From positions 19,273,592 to 19,337,591 of the forward strand of contig JAJEKV010000002.1 of NCBI GenBank assembly GCA_021234155.1: 64,000 nucleotides of DNA. The letters are read 5' to 3'. Made by a program: the position numbers and the translations under genes. The stretch's first letter is position 1. Every line of letters begins with the position of its first letter. The notes below the pieces were generated by a model that saw nothing but the letters and a program-made list of their open reading frames with translations, did not search any database and was not told the origin of the DNA. The DNA comes from Isoetes taiwanensis. Taxonomy: Eukaryota; Streptophyta; Lycopodiopsida; Isoetales; Isoetaceae. Of the stretch, positions 61,454 to 64,000 are shown piece after piece.

Positions 61454-64000
61454 GAGAATAGAATAGAATAGAATAGTTTTTTTATCGTCCACTGAGACCA
61501 ATCGGCCTATGGGACCCAGAAGGAGCCTTAAGAAAACTTATTACTTGTCCGGGTTAAAAACCCCCACCAAGGGTTTTCGAGGGAAAACCGTGGCGCATAA
61601 TAAGAATGTCAAAACCGCATAAGTATACATCATCATGAAATAAATGTGTATGTACATGTCAAGTGCGTGCCCGAGGACATAGCTGATCTCGCATGTCCAT
61701 GACCTCCTCGGTATGATCCTAGCATCCGTGCGGATGCCGTGCTCAATGTCACATGTAGCGGTTGGCGGGCCCGACCAACTCGGCATATAGCGTCCGATTT
61801 GATCATATGCTTGGGCAACTTTGAAGGGTATGAGATTCATCCTCAATGACTCCCATTTGGCGGCATTGACAGAGCCCGTCCCCGACGTGGCTCACCAATC
61901 CATCTGCTGTCTCAATTCGAAGATGATGTGCCCCTGCGCGAATGGAGGCAATGAGTCTCGCGTCTTTTCATGGGCAAGTGGGTGCGCATGTAGCATTGTG
62001 GGCCTCGCTCCAATGTGGGATTTATGTGGCGCCGGTAGTGTCTTTGTCTTGACCTGTTCAAGGGCGCCAGCATCCCAAAGCTTGCTGATGAAGCAAGCGC
62101 CAAGATATTGCCTCAAGCTATGGCGATCTGCCTCTGTTTGCACGGTATGCACCTGTGCTCTTGCACATTCCATCTAGCCATCCATTGAGCTCTCTTTTCC
62201 CTCCAAAGGCCAGCCCTTGAGGCGCCAGGCCCCATTGCCATGATATAAGCTAGTTTTGGGAGACGCGAGCATCGCCCATGTTGACCATCTTCTGAAAAAT
62301 AGACAATGTGGCGATTAAGGGCCGCCCTCTCAAGAGGCAAGAATCATGTTTCCCGGTAGAATTTGATATGGGACTGTGGACTTCACCCCTAGTGCTTGTA
62401 CCAAGAAGGCTTTACAGACCGCTCCAAGTCATTCCAAGTAGCGAGGGATACCATCGGGCCCCATACTTCCACCCCAGATAAAAGGACAGTCCACTAAGAC
62501 TTTGAACAGGTGTGGCCCGATGGGTCCAATCATACAACTTCGCTCTATGACTATTGTTTTGCATTGCATATAGTGCTTTCCACCCGTAGTAACTTCGTAG
62601 CCCAGTATGGATGTGTCCCGGTGCATAGTAGACGGAAACTCCACTCCCAAATATTTGTATGTGGATGCTACTTCCACATTCTGCCCTCGGTAACGGAAGG
62701 AGGGGATCCTCGGCTGTCGTGAAGATGATATGAAAACCACCTTAGTCTTGGCCAAGTTGACGCGCATATCAGTCGCTTGACAAAATGTGTCCAGGGCATC
62801 GAGATGTCGTTGCATGTCTGCTGGTGTGTAAGCTAGGAGGTCCACATCATCAGCATATATTAACTGCTTGATGATCTGGTAGAGAAGGTGAGCCCCGTCG
62901 CCCCCATTATCAGCAAGCCAGCTCTCCAATTGATCAATGTAAAGCCCAAACAATGTTGGGGAGAGAGGGCATCCCTGGCGAACCCCGATACTACTATCAA
63001 ATGGTTGGCTTGTTGGCTGCAACCGACCGAGCATCTTTCATAAAGCACGCATAATCGCATTCTTCCCTACCGGAACCCCCAGCTGTCGCAATCTTGCCCA
63101 TAGTTTTTCCCGAGGCACAGTGTCAAATGCCTTTGCAAAATCCACGAAGCAACAATATAGATCCTGACGGCGGTTCCTGCTGTCTTCAACCAGAGCTCGC
63201 AATGTGAAGATGTGGTCAATGGTTGAGTGTCGGGGTCTGAATCCTGCCTGGGTGAGGGCCCGTATCTCTGCTGCCTCTGCCCAGCCCGTCAACTGCTGCT
63301 CGAGAATCCCAGCAAGCAATTTTGCAAACACCGAACTGACCATGATTGTTCGATAATTGGCTGGGCAGTGCGGGTCACCTGCCTTATAGATGGGAACAAC
63401 TCTGCTATTGGTCCATCGGGAAGCCTTCCTGTAATGCCTTGTTGAACAAGGCGTCAGACTGTATTATGGACGGCCCCGCCCACTTAAGCAATTCTCGCCG
63501 CATGCCATCCAGTCCGTGGCTTTCCCATTGGCAAGACGCCGTAAGCCTTGTTCCACGCCCGAACTGTGATTTCCAGCAGACCGGGCCTTCTTGCAGGTAA
63601 TTTGCATGTGCACCCCGAGGGTCGTATAGTGTTGCAAGTATTGCCTCCAATCGCCGGGAGTGATGTTCCCCGTGGGTCATATCGGCTTTCTAAGAACCCT
63701 TCGCCGTAAGGTCCCGGGTGACGCCCGTGAGATAAAACATTTCCCTTTGATGTGCTGCAATGTACCTGGCTTTCTTAGCTTTAAGGAAGACGCGGTATTG
63801 TCTGACTGCATGTGGGCGTAAAACAGGGTCTGTGACTTGGCGGAGCCAGCGTTTGTGTTCCTTGCACTCTGCATCAAACCATTGATTACGTGGGAAGGTT
63901 GTGTTCCTGGAGGTCCGTCGCGGGCGGCTTATCCCAAAGCATCTCTCTGCCGCAGTCCTAAGCACATCAGTCAGCCGGGCTGTCTGTTGCTCTAGTGTAG
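61454..64000 (-). mobile_element. LINE (non-LTR retrotransposon) 3' half, decayed, cut by the right edge
   Basis: One ORF2-type protein can be read right to left: NQWFDAECKEHKRWLRQV (63690-63965), then RVVPIYKAGDPHCPANYRTI, the RT core FAKLLAGILEQQL, GFRPRHSTIDHIFTLRAL, DLYCCFVDFAKAFDTVPR (63038-63343), GVRQGCPLSPTLFGLYID and the catalytic LIYADDVDLLA (62429-63034), followed by a less clear C-terminal part (to about 61541). Breaks are a TAG at 63690-63692, a frame change near 63410 and a TGA at 63038-63040; the TAG and TGA lie inside otherwise continuous frames. The 3' end on the minus strand is a (TATTC)n tract (61454-61476). The endonuclease domain would lie beyond 64000. Confidence 0.9.

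Overview
The window looks like repeat-rich nuclear DNA of a land plant. Evidence: intron-bearing genes; relics of plant families (an STP-type sugar transporter, a SOUL heme-binding protein, a TIR1/AFB-type auxin-receptor fragment); a Ty3/gypsy pol with a chromodomain-like tail; an LTR with a tRNA-iMet primer site; a LINE; and several hAT-type elements. I cannot fix the species. The unusual transposon proteins make a non-seed plant (moss, lycophyte or fern) my guess, at low confidence.

The backbone is a direct segmental duplication. Copy 1 spans about 10388-35283 and copy 2 about 40064-49218. Each copy carries, on the minus strand, an intronless gene that joins a helical N-terminal region, a protein kinase and a catalytically impaired GH18 chitinase-like domain. 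Copy 2 is open (901 aa). Copy 1 has a one-base deletion that splits it. Each copy also carries a TIR1/AFB exon relic. The copies have different insertions, so each is an empty-site control for the other. Copy 1 gained a MULE-like element with a SOUL gene relic (14818-17367), a ~9-kb element with a decayed transposase-like gene and an intact BAH-like gene (17488-26446), a 6.6-kb composite insertion (27891-34474) and a 214-bp hAT MITE (34931-35144). Copy 2 gained a poly(A) retroposon (40234-41299), a hAT derivative (44582-45537) and a 576-bp TIR element (47452-48027).

Left of the duplication: an LTR retroelement on the minus strand running off the left edge, with an iMet primer site and five hairpin units on a 213-bp grid in its leader; a 57-bp minisatellite; and a sugar transporter pseudogene. 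Between the copies: a GT-rich satellite and a fragment of a transposon protein. Right of the duplication: a decayed hAT transposase, a truncated gypsy pol, a frameshifted unclassified DDE-like transposon gene, a small acidic ORF with one stop, and a LINE that leaves the right edge.

Most coding sequence is dead. Many in-frame stops fit single C-to-T changes (CGA to TGA, CAG to TAG), as expected for methylated, silenced repeats. The genes that still look open are the copy-2 kinase-GH18 gene and the BAH-like gene at 24654-25905.
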